From Rhodoferax sp. (GTDB lineage: Bacteria > Pseudomonadota > Gammaproteobacteria > Burkholderiales > Burkholderiaceae_C), in contig JAGOUM010000005.1 in NCBI GenBank assembly GCA_018061265.1, positions 27,641 to 91,640 on the forward strand: a DNA stretch of 64,000 bases, given 5' to 3'. The translations under genes were made by a program, and so were the position numbers. Shown here in pieces: positions 18,707 through 26,491 of the stretch; the first letter of the stretch is position 1; the number at the start of each line of letters is the position of its first letter. The notes under the pieces are model-generated. The model was given only the letters and a program-made list of their open reading frames with translations, had not been told where the DNA came from and ran no database searches.

Positions 18707-19150
18707 TCAGCCCAGCCGCGCCAGTTCGATCTTCAGGCAGCGGTTTTGCACCGCCACCAAACCCGCCGCCTGTGCCTTGGCCAGCGCGGCGTCGTGCGAA
18801 ATACCCAGTTGTAACCAGATTGCCGACAGCGCCAGGGCGATGGTTTCGTCCACGACAGGTGGCACATCCTCGCTGTTGCGAAACACGTCAACCAGATCAA
18901 TTTTCTGGTGGCGCGCGGCCTCCGACAGGGTGGCATACACCGTCTCACCCAAAATCGGCTCACCACTGGCAGCGGCCACCGGGTTAATCGGGATGATGCG
19001 CCAGCCCCGTGTCTGCATATAGGCCGCAACATGGTAACTTTCGCGGTGTGCTTTAGGCGACAACCCGACCACTGCCACGGTTCTGCAATGGTTCAGGATG
19101 TGCACGATGGCTTGTGCTTCAGTAAGAACGGGAGGTTTGGAACTGCTCAT
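18707..19150 (-). CDS. CoA-binding domain protein (YccU family)
   Basis: A 147-residue CoA-binding Rossmann protein. The domain opens TVAVVGLSPKAHRESYHVAAYM, followed by GWRIIPINP and IDLVDVFRNSEDVPPVV, the pattern of E. coli YccU and of the N-domain of succinyl-CoA synthetase alpha. A catalytic role is not known for the family. The ATG at 19150 (MSSSKPP) is chosen; an in-frame start at 19327 would add 59 residues with no family similarity. Confidence 0.85.
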   Translation of the reverse strand: MSSSKPPVLTEAQAIVHILNHCRTVAVVGLSPKAHRESYHVAAYMQTRGWRIIPINPVAAASGEPILGETVYATLSEAARHQKIDLVDVFRNSEDVPPVVDETIALALSAIWLQLGISHDAALAKAQAAGLVAVQNRCLKIELARLG

Positions 19151-19302
19151 GGATGTCTGGATGCGGCTAAAACGCCATCTTACGCTGTAGATTCCGCCTG
19201 CCAGCGCCGGGACACAGAAAACATTCGCTCTGTACTTGCGTCCTGCTTGACCGGCGTGATTCGATACGGTCATGCTGGAGGGAACCAGCGACAAGCAGGT
19301 GA

Positions 19303-19321
19303 ATACGGTAAAATGCCGTAT
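19303..19321 (+). promoter_or_regulatory. Candidate toxin-antitoxin operator
   Basis: Inverted repeat ATACGG-N7-CCGTAT lies 15 bases before the antitoxin start; a further ATACGG half-site occurs at 19264-19269. Ribbon-helix-helix antitoxins of the DUF1778 type bind such sites to autorepress. Pattern-based inference. Confidence 0.5.
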
Positions 19322-19336
19322 CCTCAAGGAGCCACC

Positions 19337-19606
19337 ATGTCCACCACTGCCCGTTTTGATCTGACGATAGATGCCGTTGATAAAGACATCATTGCGCGCG
19401 CAGCATCACTGATGGGGACGACTATGGCCGGCTTTGTCCGGGCTGCGGCAAAAGAGAAGGCGCAGGATTTGCTCGACAGGGAGTCGCGTATTACGCTGTC
19501 GCAGCGGGACTTCACAGCTTTTGCTACAGCGATCAACGGCGCCTTCACACCAAACGCCGCGCTCCAAGGTGCGCTGACTGCATCCAGCCAGGTCAAACGT
19601 GCTTGA
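19337..19606 (+). CDS. DUF1778 antitoxin
   Basis: An 89-residue ribbon-helix-helix antitoxin paired with a GNAT toxin (AtaR/TacA type). The N-terminal half RFDLTIDAVDKDIIARAASL forms the DNA-binding fold. The C-terminal part (SQRDFTAFATAINGAFTPNA) is the toxin-neutralising tail with the conserved FxxFxxAI pattern. AAGGAG precedes the ATG at 19337. It overlaps the toxin gene by 8 bases. Confidence 0.9.
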   Translation: MSTTARFDLTIDAVDKDIIARAASLMGTTMAGFVRAAAKEKAQDLLDRESRITLSQRDFTAFATAINGAFTPNAALQGALTASSQVKRA

Positions 19607-20081
19607 AGAACACGCACTGGATGCAGTGCGACATGATCGAGTCGGATTTCGCTGCGGCGTCCCCGGGCTCGATGACTACCTTCACCGATTTGCGCTACAG
19701 CACACCCGCAAGGGAGTGACCTCTGTTCATGTTCTTGTGGAGTCAGAGCGACCCAATGAGATTCTTGGTTACTACAGCCTCAGTGCTGCTCAAATCGATG
19801 TACTTCAACTCAGTGACGCGGATCGAAAAAAACTACCTCGTTACCCGGTGCCCTGCTTTCGCATGGGGAGACTTGCTTGTCGTGCTGACAGGCGTGGCTC
19901 CGGCTTGGGCAAGGTGTTGATTGGGTGCGCCGTGGATCGTTGCTTGAATGCACGCACGCAGGTCGCGGCGTTTGCGCTCTTGGTCGATGCGAAAAACGCT
20001 CAGGCAAGGAGCTTTTACGAACACTACGGCTTCACGGCGTGCACCGACACACCGATGACGCTTTACCTGCCACTTGGCTGA
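19599..20081 (+). CDS. GNAT-family toxin (TacT/AtaT-like)
   Basis: A 160-residue GCN5-type acetyltransferase that, in characterised pairs, acetylates aminoacyl-tRNA and blocks translation. The acetyl-CoA loop is CRADRRGSGLGKVLIGCAVD (R-x-x-G-x-G pattern) and a tyrosine lies in SFYEHYGF near the C-terminus. It starts with GTG inside the antitoxin end, so translation is coupled. The acylated target cannot be told from sequence. Confidence 0.9.
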   Translation: MLEEHALDAVRHDRVGFRCGVPGLDDYLHRFALQHTRKGVTSVHVLVESERPNEILGYYSLSAAQIDVLQLSDADRKKLPRYPVPCFRMGRLACRADRRGSGLGKVLIGCAVDRCLNARTQVAAFALLVDAKNAQARSFYEHYGFTACTDTPMTLYLPLG

Positions 20082-20196
20082 TCTGGTTTTTCCTGCGGCA
20101 TAGTTAAGTTTTTGAGCGACTCTTGTGCAGCGGTAGCGGTCACATGGCCTTCATCATAGAATCCACCCTTTTGAACTCACAAATTTGAACTGCAAG

Positions 20197-20547
20197 ATGC
20201 GTCGCTTTAACTGGAAGACCAAGTCACTCTCAATAGCAGTTGTCTTGCTGTTCGTTTTCGTATTGAACCCCGAATTGAGAGCAATTCTGCTGGTTGTAGA
20301 TTACTTGGGTGTTGATTTAGTGCTATTACTTTTGGGTGGATACATAAGCCGTTATTGGTCGGTCATCGCGTATTACGCGCATGCGGCGCTTGCTTTCATT
20401 GAAGTTAAAGCAACGTATTTCTTGAAGATGCTGCGCTGGATTGGGTTTGGACTTCATCCGCGCGAAGCCCAATGGGCGCAAGTGGACCACCTAGGTTTAG
20501 TCACTGGAGTTGTCAGCCGCTTGGCATTGGAGCGGTTCCGTAGATAA
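20197..20547 (+). CDS. Hypothetical membrane protein
   Basis: A product of about 116 residues, not recognised. It has two strongly hydrophobic stretches (SIAVVLLFVFVLNPELRAIL and VDYLGVDLVLLLLGGYI) and a third weaker one, then a soluble tail ending in basic residues. A TTG at 20185 is an alternative start. It lies between the toxin gene and the decayed left edge of the mobile element. Confidence 0.5.
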   Translation: MRRFNWKTKSLSIAVVLLFVFVLNPELRAILLVVDYLGVDLVLLLLGGYISRYWSVIAYYAHAALAFIEVKATYFLKMLRWIGFGLHPREAQWAQVDHLGLVTGVVSRLALERFRR

Positions 20548-20597
20548 CCCCCTGGTTTCTGCAGTATCTTCTGATGCTACGAGTGTCTGCATTCAGC

Positions 20598-20738
20598 CTA
20601 TTGCGGCTGACCCCAAGCCTTGAAGCAGGCTACTGACTGATTGGGTGACTTCAAGATCCTATAGACCGTTGCTCGTGACAGGCCAAGCTGTTTGGCAACG
20701 ACTGAAACCTGGTTTGAGCAGTTTGGCCGCCCGCGCAT
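20598..20738 (-). pseudogene. Remnant of a recombinase-type helix-turn-helix domain
   Basis: A 46-codon minus-strand frame too short for routine calling. It reads MRGRPNCSNQ, then VSVVAKQLGLSRATVYRILK, which is the classic C-terminal HTH of Hin/Tn3-type serine resolvases. The GRP lead-in is also typical of that hinge. The catalytic domain is missing and the linker before the HTH is garbled, so this is a decayed fragment. Confidence 0.6.
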
Positions 20739-20770
20739 CGAAGTGCATGATTTATACTTCCTGCCATCAC

Positions 20771-21040
20771 TGGTGTAGGTTTTTAGTTTGCAAACCTACA
20801 CCAACAAAAACCTACACTAAACCTACACCAGCAGTGTAAGTGTAGATAGGTTTTAAGAAGTGTAGAAAATGTGAAAAACAGTGCTTGAAGATAAGAAATT
20901 TCTTTAAAATCAAGTACTTACGATAAAGAACCGTTGCCTATCAACGGGTTAGAGAATGCGGGTGTAGTTCAATGGTAGAAGTCCGCCTACCAATGAAAAC
21001 AGGCTTTCTAGACCAAAAACCTACGCCAAAACCTACGCCA
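20771..21040. repeat. Array of 12-bp repeats, AAACCTACRCCA
   Basis: Six near-identical 12-mers: one inverted at 20771-20782, then direct copies at 20792-20803, 20808-20819, 20819-20830, 21017-21028 and 21029-21040. The first two form an inverted repeat around a 9-base spacer; the last two abut exactly. The stretch carries no gene. Such arrays act as binding sites for replication initiators or integrase arm-type sites; which applies is unknown. Confidence 0.75.
20958..20980 (+). other. 5' fragment of a tRNA-Gly gene
   Basis: The 23 bases GCGGGTGTAGTTCAATGGTA plus GAA match from memory the start of betaproteobacterial tRNA-Gly(UCC): acceptor 5' strand and D-arm. Homology stops there; no anticodon arm or CACCCGC partner strand follows. 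It looks like a truncated attachment-site gene at the edge of the mobile element. Confidence 0.6.
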
Positions 21041-21668
21041 AATAAAAACCTCTTCGGTTACTTGGCAGCGCAGCAAAAATGCTGGTGCTTAAATTTCAGG
21101 CAATTTAGATACCCAAAGCTTAATCCCCAATCGGCGCTGAGGCAGTGGTGTCCCCCCGCTTTCGTGTTCGCCATTGAGCCAGTTGCTCGACAAAACGAAA
21201 TTCTGATGCCCGTCCCTATTGACTGAACCTGCCTTTTGAACTTCCACCGCCATGCACGCCAACGAGCAAAGGTTCAAAACTTCATCGGGCTAGATTTGCG
21301 CCGTGAGGTAATGAGTTGCCTGAGCGACACTCAGATTTAGGGTCTGCTGTTTCCGCAAAGCACGTTGAATCAGGCGATGTTGTACCAACTGACCCTGCCT
21401 CTGGCGGATTGGTCGAAATTGCTGGCCACACAGTCTTCCCAAGTCAAGCGCAGCGCGACGCAGTTTTTTCGACCGGGGTCTCGGGGCAACGCCCTGAGCA
21501 GGGGGCCGCTGCCAAGTTTTTTGCGCAGCAGAAAACGTGGGCACAAGGCCCTTACCCTGCACAGTGTGTCTCTGCTACTCCCAGGCCGCTGGTGAATTGA
21601 TTCGCCTGTCAGCTCGCCTGTCGCTGCATTTTGGGTTGCCTGTCAATGTGCGTGTCGGCAGCTCCTGC
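21041..21668. other. Gene-poor left flank of the IS66 insertion
   Basis: No gene can be supported here. A 94-codon plus-strand frame (21316-21600) and an overlapping minus-strand frame lack recognisable family motifs. The right end (21597-21660) holds repeats of the motif TCGCCTGTC described separately. Confidence 0.5.
21597..21624 (+). repeat. 28-bp direct repeat, left copy
   Basis: Identical at 27 of 28 positions to 24159-24186; starts TTGATTCGCCTGTCAGCTCG. Taking out the IS66 element puts the two copies about 80 bases apart. Each holds TCGCCTGTC motifs at about 10-base phasing; more variants lie to the right of each copy. Confidence 0.75.
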
Positions 21669-21721
21669 GTAAGCGCGCTGCGAACCCATCTTGACCACAG
21701 CGCAGCGGCTGTGGCTGAGAA

Positions 21722-23245
21722 TCAAAGAGCTTGAACTTGTGGTTGCCAGCGGTGCGGCAACAGCTCATGAATCTGACTTGCCCGTTGCGTTGGCAGGCGC
21801 GTCAGGACATCCTTGAGATAGGCATATGGATCATGCCCATTGAGTTTGGCACTCTGGATCAGACTCATCACCGCAGCACCGCGCTTGCCCGCACGCAGCG
21901 AACCCGCAAACAGCCAGTTGTTACGCCCGATGGCAATCGGTCGAATCTGATTCTCAATGTGGTTGTTGTCCACCGGCAGCTGACCGTCACCGACAAAGCG
22001 CGTAAGTGCACCCCAGCGACGCAGGCTGTAATCCAGCGCTTTGGCCGTAGCCGTTCCATCCGTGATCTTTTGCCGATTCAGGATCATCCACTTGTGCAAG
22101 GCCTCGAGCAGTGGTTTTGATTTCTCCTGGCGTATTCGCCTTCGTTCATCGGGCAGCAGTTCTTTGATTTCCCGCTCAATGTCGTAAACCCTGGCAATCT
22201 GCTCCAGCGCACTGTGTGCGATCTGGCTCTTGTTGCTGGCATGCAGGTCAAAGAACTTGCGCCGGGCATGCGCCAGACAACCGACTTCGGTCACACCCTG
22301 GGTCATGAGTTGCTTGTAGCCACTGAAGTCGTCACAGACCAAGCTACCGCGCCAGTCACCCAGAAACACCTTGGCATTCTCACCAGAGCGGGATTCGCAG
22401 AAGTCATAGACCACCGCCCTGGTGTTCTCAAAGGCACCGGCGGCATACGCCCACAGGTAGGCCCGGTGTGTTTTGCCGTTGCCGGGCTTGAGCATCTGCA
22501 CCGGAGTCTCATCGGCATGAATGACACTGTGCAGCAGGATGTCGGCCTTCAGTGCATCGACCAGAGGTTGCAGTTGCACCCCGCAGCTACCCACCCAGGC
22601 ACCCAGCGTGGAGCGGGCAATGGCCAAACCGGCACGACCAAAGATGGTCTCCTGGCGGTACAGTGGCAGATGATCGGCAAACTTGGCCACCAGTACCTGG
22701 GCCAGCAAACCGGCGGTGGGAATGCCTTTGTCAATGATGTGCGCATCAACCGGGGCCTGAATCAGCGTTTCGCACTTGGCGCATACCCATTTGCCACGCA
22801 CATGGCGCTCCACGCTGAAGACGCCGGGCTGGTAGTCCAACTTCTCGGCAACATCTTCACCGATACGCTTCATCTGGCAGCCGCAAGCGCAGGTGGTCGA
22901 ATCGGGTTCATGCCTGATCTCGATGCGGGGCAGGTTCGCTGGCAGTGGCTGGCGTTTGGGTTGTTCCTTGACACGCGGGGCAGGCGCATCGCAGGAGTTG
23001 AGTTGTTCGATCTCATCATTGACGGCCTGCAAGTCTTCATCGAGGGTTTCTTCCAGCAGGCTTCTTTGCTCGGCGCTGAAGCGCTCGCTCTGGGCGGCAA
23101 ACTTCAGGCGTTTAAGGTAAGCGTTCTCATGCGTGAGCTTGTCAATGGTGGCTTGCTTGAAGGTGACCGTCTTGAGCAGGGACTGCACCACTTCGCGCAG
23201 TTCGTCTGCGCTCATATGGGGGAGTTGTTCGGGGGCAATCACCAT
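21722..23245 (-). CDS. IS66 transposase TnpC
   Basis: The 507-residue DDE transposase of the IS66 family. It has an N-terminal leucine-zipper-like coil (DKLTHENAYLKRLKFAAQSER), a zinc-finger-like CACGCQ...CAKC region, and the catalytic core with HADETPVQML (D), LVCDDFSGYKQLM (D) and DNNHIENQIRPIAIGRNNW (E). Length and all core motifs are intact. Confidence 0.95.
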   Translation of the reverse strand: MVIAPEQLPHMSADELREVVQSLLKTVTFKQATIDKLTHENAYLKRLKFAAQSERFSAEQRSLLEETLDEDLQAVNDEIEQLNSCDAPAPRVKEQPKRQPLPANLPRIEIRHEPDSTTCACGCQMKRIGEDVAEKLDYQPGVFSVERHVRGKWVCAKCETLIQAPVDAHIIDKGIPTAGLLAQVLVAKFADHLPLYRQETIFGRAGLAIARSTLGAWVGSCGVQLQPLVDALKADILLHSVIHADETPVQMLKPGNGKTHRAYLWAYAAGAFENTRAVVYDFCESRSGENAKVFLGDWRGSLVCDDFSGYKQLMTQGVTEVGCLAHARRKFFDLHASNKSQIAHSALEQIARVYDIEREIKELLPDERRRIRQEKSKPLLEALHKWMILNRQKITDGTATAKALDYSLRRWGALTRFVGDGQLPVDNNHIENQIRPIAIGRNNWLFAGSLRAGKRGAAVMSLIQSAKLNGHDPYAYLKDVLTRLPTQRASQIHELLPHRWQPQVQAL

Positions 23246-23326
23246 GAAATGCAGTGTATTTTTGGTGAATAAAAAGCACCATTAGTGCATGTCCGTATTG
23301 ACTTCTACGCTATCTATTTCGATGAT

Positions 23327-23662
23327 TCAGACCACGCGAATGATGCCTGCTTCTCCCATGCGTTGCCAAGGCAATCCCAGTATCAAGGCGTCGAGTTGGG
23401 TGCGGTTCAGACTCAATTGTTGGCTTGCACTTCCCATTGGCCAGACAAATTTGCCCTGGTGCAGTCGGCGTGCCGCCAACCAGATGCCGATACCGTCATG
23501 CACCAGAACTTTCAACCGGTTTGCTCTTCTGTTGGCGAATAGGTAGGCCGTGTGCGGATGGGCAGCACCAAAGACCGAGACCACGCGGGCCAAGGCGGTA
23601 TCGGTGCCTGCGCGCATGTCCATGGGGGCTGTTGCCAGCCAGATGGTATCGATGCGGATCAC
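23327..23662 (-). CDS. IS66 accessory protein TnpB
   Basis: A 111-residue Orf2/TnpB of IS66, needed with TnpA for transposition by an unknown mechanism. Typical text: IDTIWLATAPMDMRAGTDTA and HPHTAYLFANRRANRLKVLV. A GTG start at 23662 overlaps the tnpA stop (GTGA), the standard coupling in this family; the frame is open further upstream. Confidence 0.9.
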   Translation of the reverse strand: MIRIDTIWLATAPMDMRAGTDTALARVVSVFGAAHPHTAYLFANRRANRLKVLVHDGIGIWLAARRLHQGKFVWPMGSASQQLSLNRTQLDALILGLPWQRMGEAGIIRVV

Positions 23663-24072
23663 TTGAGAATCGCCCGCGTCCATTGCGCCAAGTCGCCAGC
23701 GGCGCTGATGGGCCAGGTGACGATCATCGAGACTGCACCTTTGCGAAGCTCTACCTTGATGTCGCAGGCTGTGGGTTCCTGCATGGCGGTGGGCAGCTTC
23801 AAGGCGATGAAGGCGGGGGCAGGTGCAGTTAAGGCCACCGCGCCAGATGAACTTGCAGCGACAAGTTGGTGGCACCCACTGTGTTCGTGTTCTTTGAGCC
23901 AGCGGTGCAGCACGTTGGCATTCATGCCATGGCCTCTGGCTATGGCGGCAATGGAAGCACCCGGTTGTTGGCAGGTCGCAACCAGTTCGGCTTTGAACTG
24001 GCGTGTGTAGGTCCGGTGGGTGCGCCGGGTCGAATATCTGGCAAGGTCTGGTTCTTTGAGCATGGTGTGCAC
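23659..24072 (-). CDS. IS66 accessory protein TnpA
   Basis: A 137-residue TnpA of IS66 with an N-terminal helix-turn-helix (YTRQFKAELVATCQQPGASI, then AAIARGHGMNANVLHRWLKE) as in IS3 OrfA-like proteins. The C-terminal part is the IS66-specific segment. It is the first gene of the element. Confidence 0.9.
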   Translation of the reverse strand: MHTMLKEPDLARYSTRRTHRTYTRQFKAELVATCQQPGASIAAIARGHGMNANVLHRWLKEHEHSGCHQLVAASSSGAVALTAPAPAFIALKLPTAMQEPTACDIKVELRKGAVSMIVTWPISAAGDLAQWTRAILK

Positions 24073-24158
24073 GATGGGTTACGTGCACACGATCTTGCGA
24101 GATACAAGACTTCAATTCAAGGTGGGTTCACCGGGCGCTTACGCTCCTGCGGCCGTTA

Positions 24159-24186
24159 TTGATTCGCCTGTCAGCTCGCGTGTCGC
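24159..24186 (+). repeat. 28-bp direct repeat, right copy
   Basis: Partner of the copy at 21597-21624 with one mismatch. Further TCGCCTGTC/CCGCCTGTC variants follow up to about 24220, right in front of the TraK-like gene. In IncP plasmids the oriT with TraK-binding repeats occupies this position, so this may be the remains of an oriT; inference only. Confidence 0.65.
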
Positions 24187-24251
24187 GCGCATTGTGTCGC
24201 CTGTCGTGCCGCCTGTCACGCCAGAACTTGCGCCCTGTCGGTATGGGGATC

Positions 24252-24878
24252 ATGCACAGCATCAGCTCAGAAATCGACTCAATCCTGCGTGAAGAAATTG
24301 AACTTGCCCAAAAGGATGACCCTGCGCTGATCGTGCGGTCTGCCTTTGAGGTCATTGAAGACTTTTTGAGTCAGGGCATGTCGCTGGAACGAATCGCTGC
24401 CGCCCTCCAAAAAAATGACATCAAGGTCACCAAAGGGCACCTAGTGCGGCATCTTGGGATCGTCCGTGAAGAACGCGGACTGAAGCCAATGAAAAGAGGC
24501 AGAAAGCTCAAACCGACCTCCACCAGAACTGGTTTAACTCGCACCCCGCTTGAGTTGGAAGAATCGCTAGCGAAGGATGCATCTCAGGCAAGTCAAGAAA
24601 AAACAAAAACGGAAGTTAATCGAACCAGTGCGAGTCAAACCCAATTTCCTGACGAAATAACAAAACTCAAGTTTATTGAGATCAAAGACGAACTCGTTGA
24701 TGTTACAAAAATGAATATAGACGATTATTTAACTGTTTCAAAGACACTTCCCGAAAACGGAAAAATTCCCGCCGGGATGTTCGAAGTAATTGCCGCCGAA
24801 AACAGAATACGGGGAATGTATGAACGTGCATTATCTCAATATGACGAAGCAATCGCCAAATGGAAGTCTGCCCAATAG
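24252..24878 (+). CDS. TraK-like DNA-binding protein (putative)
   Basis: A 208-residue hydrophilic protein. Residues about 20-75 (SAFEVIEDFLSQGMSLERIA, then ALQKNDIKVTKGHLVRHLG) look like the HTH of IncP TraK and related oriT-binding accessory proteins. A Ser/Thr/Lys-rich linker and a helical tail follow. It is the first gene of the transfer block and is followed by a TraL-like ATPase. The assignment rests on this pattern and on order (TraK, TraL, TraM); it could be another mobilisation accessory protein. An ATG at 24243 is an alternative start. Confidence 0.5.
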   Translation: MHSISSEIDSILREEIELAQKDDPALIVRSAFEVIEDFLSQGMSLERIAAALQKNDIKVTKGHLVRHLGIVREERGLKPMKRGRKLKPTSTRTGLTRTPLELEESLAKDASQASQEKTKTEVNRTSASQTQFPDEITKLKFIEIKDELVDVTKMNIDDYLTVSKTLPENGKIPAGMFEVIAAENRIRGMYERALSQYDEAIAKWKSAQ

Positions 24879-24893
24879 TTTCCAGTGTGAATA

Positions 24894-25085
24894 GTTTGAA
24901 CCTTGCCTATCCGGTTGGCACACCGCGCAAGCACTGCATTCACTTCCGTTGCCAGGGCGCAGGGCGCCACGCAGAGCGAGGCTGGAGCCACGATGGAAAG
25001 ATGGTGGGGTCACGCGAGTTCCCAGGCGCCAACACTCAGCTCATATGGCGAATTGGTGTGCCAACCGGATAGGCATGGTTTGAAC
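24894..25085. repeat. 192-bp segment with 31-bp terminal inverted repeats
   Basis: Arms 24894-24924 and 25055-25085 match at 28 of 31 positions; the inner 21 bases (TGCCTATCCGGTTGGCACACC, without its last base: TGCCTATCCGGTTGGCACAC) are perfect. The 130 bases between carry no gene. It fills the gap between the TraK-like and TraL-like genes. It could be a miniature transposable element, a large regulatory hairpin or an oriT; no flanking target duplication is evident. Confidence 0.75.
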
Positions 25086-25101
25086 AACCAAAAGGATAAT
25101 C

Positions 25102-25854
25102 ATGATCAAATCATATTTTATTGACGGTGATAAAGGTGGTGTGGGCAAAAGCTTTATGTCCCGCTGCCTGGTGGACAGTTTTATCAATCATGAGGTCTCT
25201 GGTATGCCAAAAATTGATAAATTGATTGTCATTGATGCAGACCCCATGAATCCTGATGTGGTGTGCGATAACGGATATAAAACTGAAGTCGTCAATGACA
25301 TTCAGATCATTGGACTGCAACGCCCCATCAAATCAGAAGACGACTGGCTGAATCTGATCAATGAATTGGCTGAAACCCAGATCAATGAAACGGACGAAAT
25401 CCGCCTTGTTTTTTCCTTGCCTTCTGCGGCCGGCCTTTACATCACGGAGTCCGTTTTAAGCCTGATGGCATTGATGAATCCGACACCCATTTGGGTGATG
25501 GGTATCGATGCGTCGAGCACCAATCAACTGGAAACCCGCGTGGGCAGAAGTCCCGTGTTTTACCAAGATGGCGTGGTGCTGATCAATTTGAAGCATGGCG
25601 CGGGGAAGTCTTTTGAGTTTTGGGACAAATCAAAGATCAGGAAGAGCCTGTTGTCTGGCGAAGACTATTCATGGACCGAACTGGAGCTGCCGGCCATGAT
25701 GCCGCGCGCGGCTGAGTTGATTGGCTCCATGCCCTTGCACGCGGTCATTGAAAAAGGCAACGTGGTCGGGTCGGGTGTGGCCATTGGCACGCGCACTGTC
25801 GCCCAAACATACCGTGGCATCGTTGGCCGCAAACTGGCCGCCCTGGAATCTTGA
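25102..25854 (+). CDS. ParA/MinD-type ATPase, TraL/StbB-like
   Basis: A 250-residue cytosolic ATPase with a deviant Walker A (DGDKGGVGKSFMSRCL) and a Walker A' like VIDADPMNPDVVCDNG. Relatives are TraL of IncP, StbB of IncW and MobD-type proteins, which place transfer complexes or plasmids in the cell. A ribosome-binding-like AAAAGGA precedes the ATG. The next gene, a membrane-anchored protein, follows almost directly, matching TraL-TraM or StbB-StbC order. Exact name uncertain. Confidence 0.75.
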   Translation: MIKSYFIDGDKGGVGKSFMSRCLVDSFINHEVSGMPKIDKLIVIDADPMNPDVVCDNGYKTEVVNDIQIIGLQRPIKSEDDWLNLINELAETQINETDEIRLVFSLPSAAGLYITESVLSLMALMNPTPIWVMGIDASSTNQLETRVGRSPVFYQDGVVLINLKHGAGKSFEFWDKSKIRKSLLSGEDYSWTELELPAMMPRAAELIGSMPLHAVIEKGNVVGSGVAIGTRTVAQTYRGIVGRKLAALES

Positions 25855-25856
25855 AG

Positions 25857-26480
25857 ATGAGTGATTTTGATGAGGAAGAGCGGCGTGTCAGCAACCAAAT
25901 CACCGGGGTCGTCGCCGCTGTGCCGTGGGCAGCGCCGCCACCGGCGCTTGCTCGGCGCCCTGGCACCTTGATTGATGAATTGACGGCTCGGCTTGCGCCT
26001 GCTGGTTTGCCGTCTGATGTGCAAAACATCGTTGATGTGGCGGTCCGGGCGGGCATGGGCGAAAGTGATCCGAACTGGATCTGGCTCTTGCCCGTGTTGT
26101 TGCGCCAGGTGCCTGCTGCAGCCATGCGCATTGAATTTGAAGCGCTGTCGGGCGCGCTGGTCAAAGGTTCCCCAGGCCAGGCAAAGGGACCAAATCATGA
26201 TGATGAAAATCTCGAATCGATTGTGTCGATGATGACGGCCATGCGAGGGGAACTGCAAAAGTTTCCGCGCCGTGTTGGTGAGACTTTGAAACCTGCGGTG
26301 ACTGAGGCCGTGGTGGATGCTTTGGAGGCTGCGCCTGGCCGGGTCAAAGTTGACCTGGATGATGCCAGGTTGATTGCCACAGCGCGTGAGGCATTCATAT
26401 CGTTCTATGTGCTGGCGGCTGCCGGGCTGGGTGCGTTTTCAACCGTCGCTGCGTTCATCCTTGGCGCCAAATTTGGTTGA
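25857..26480 (+). CDS. TraM/StbC-like tail-anchored protein (putative)
   Basis: A product of about 207 residues with a proline-rich segment near residue 25-40, a helical middle and one C-terminal transmembrane helix (FYVLAAAGLGAFSTVAAFIL). It follows the ATPase within 2 bases. Sequence similarity alone does not identify it; the topology and gene order fit the third gene of traKLM or stbABC modules. A TTG at 25851 overlapping the previous stop is an alternative start. Confidence 0.55.
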   Translation: MSDFDEEERRVSNQITGVVAAVPWAAPPPALARRPGTLIDELTARLAPAGLPSDVQNIVDVAVRAGMGESDPNWIWLLPVLLRQVPAAAMRIEFEALSGALVKGSPGQAKGPNHDDENLESIVSMMTAMRGELQKFPRRVGETLKPAVTEAVVDALEAAPGRVKVDLDDARLIATAREAFISFYVLAAAGLGAFSTVAAFILGAKFG

Positions 26481-26491
26481 CGGAGGGCTCC

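Larger units (their letters stand above)
21669..24142 (-). mobile_element. Complete IS66-family insertion sequence
   Basis: A 2474-bp element bounded by imperfect inverted repeats starting GTAAGCGC (left at 21669, right ending at 24142), with agreement in GTAAGCGC...GAACCCA.CTTGA. The 8-bp target duplication GCTCCTGC is perfect (21661-21668 and 24143-24150). It carries tnpA, tnpB and tnpC in the usual order on the minus strand, all open, so it may still be active. Confidence 0.95.

Noticed and set aside
20958-21045. Complete tRNA-Gly gene
   Set aside because: Only the first 23 bases fit; there is no anticodon arm, T-arm or matching acceptor strand.
21316-21600. 94-codon plus-strand frame left of the IS66 element
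   Set aside because: No ribosome-binding site, family motif or conserved context; an overlapping minus-strand frame is equally open.
22214-23272. 352-codon plus-strand open frame within IS66
   Set aside because: Antisense to the intact TnpC transposase; no recognisable domain.
24894-25085. Firm oriT call
   Set aside because: The inverted arms contain CCTATCCGG but lack a good nick-region match and no relaxase gene is nearby; kept only as a hypothesis.
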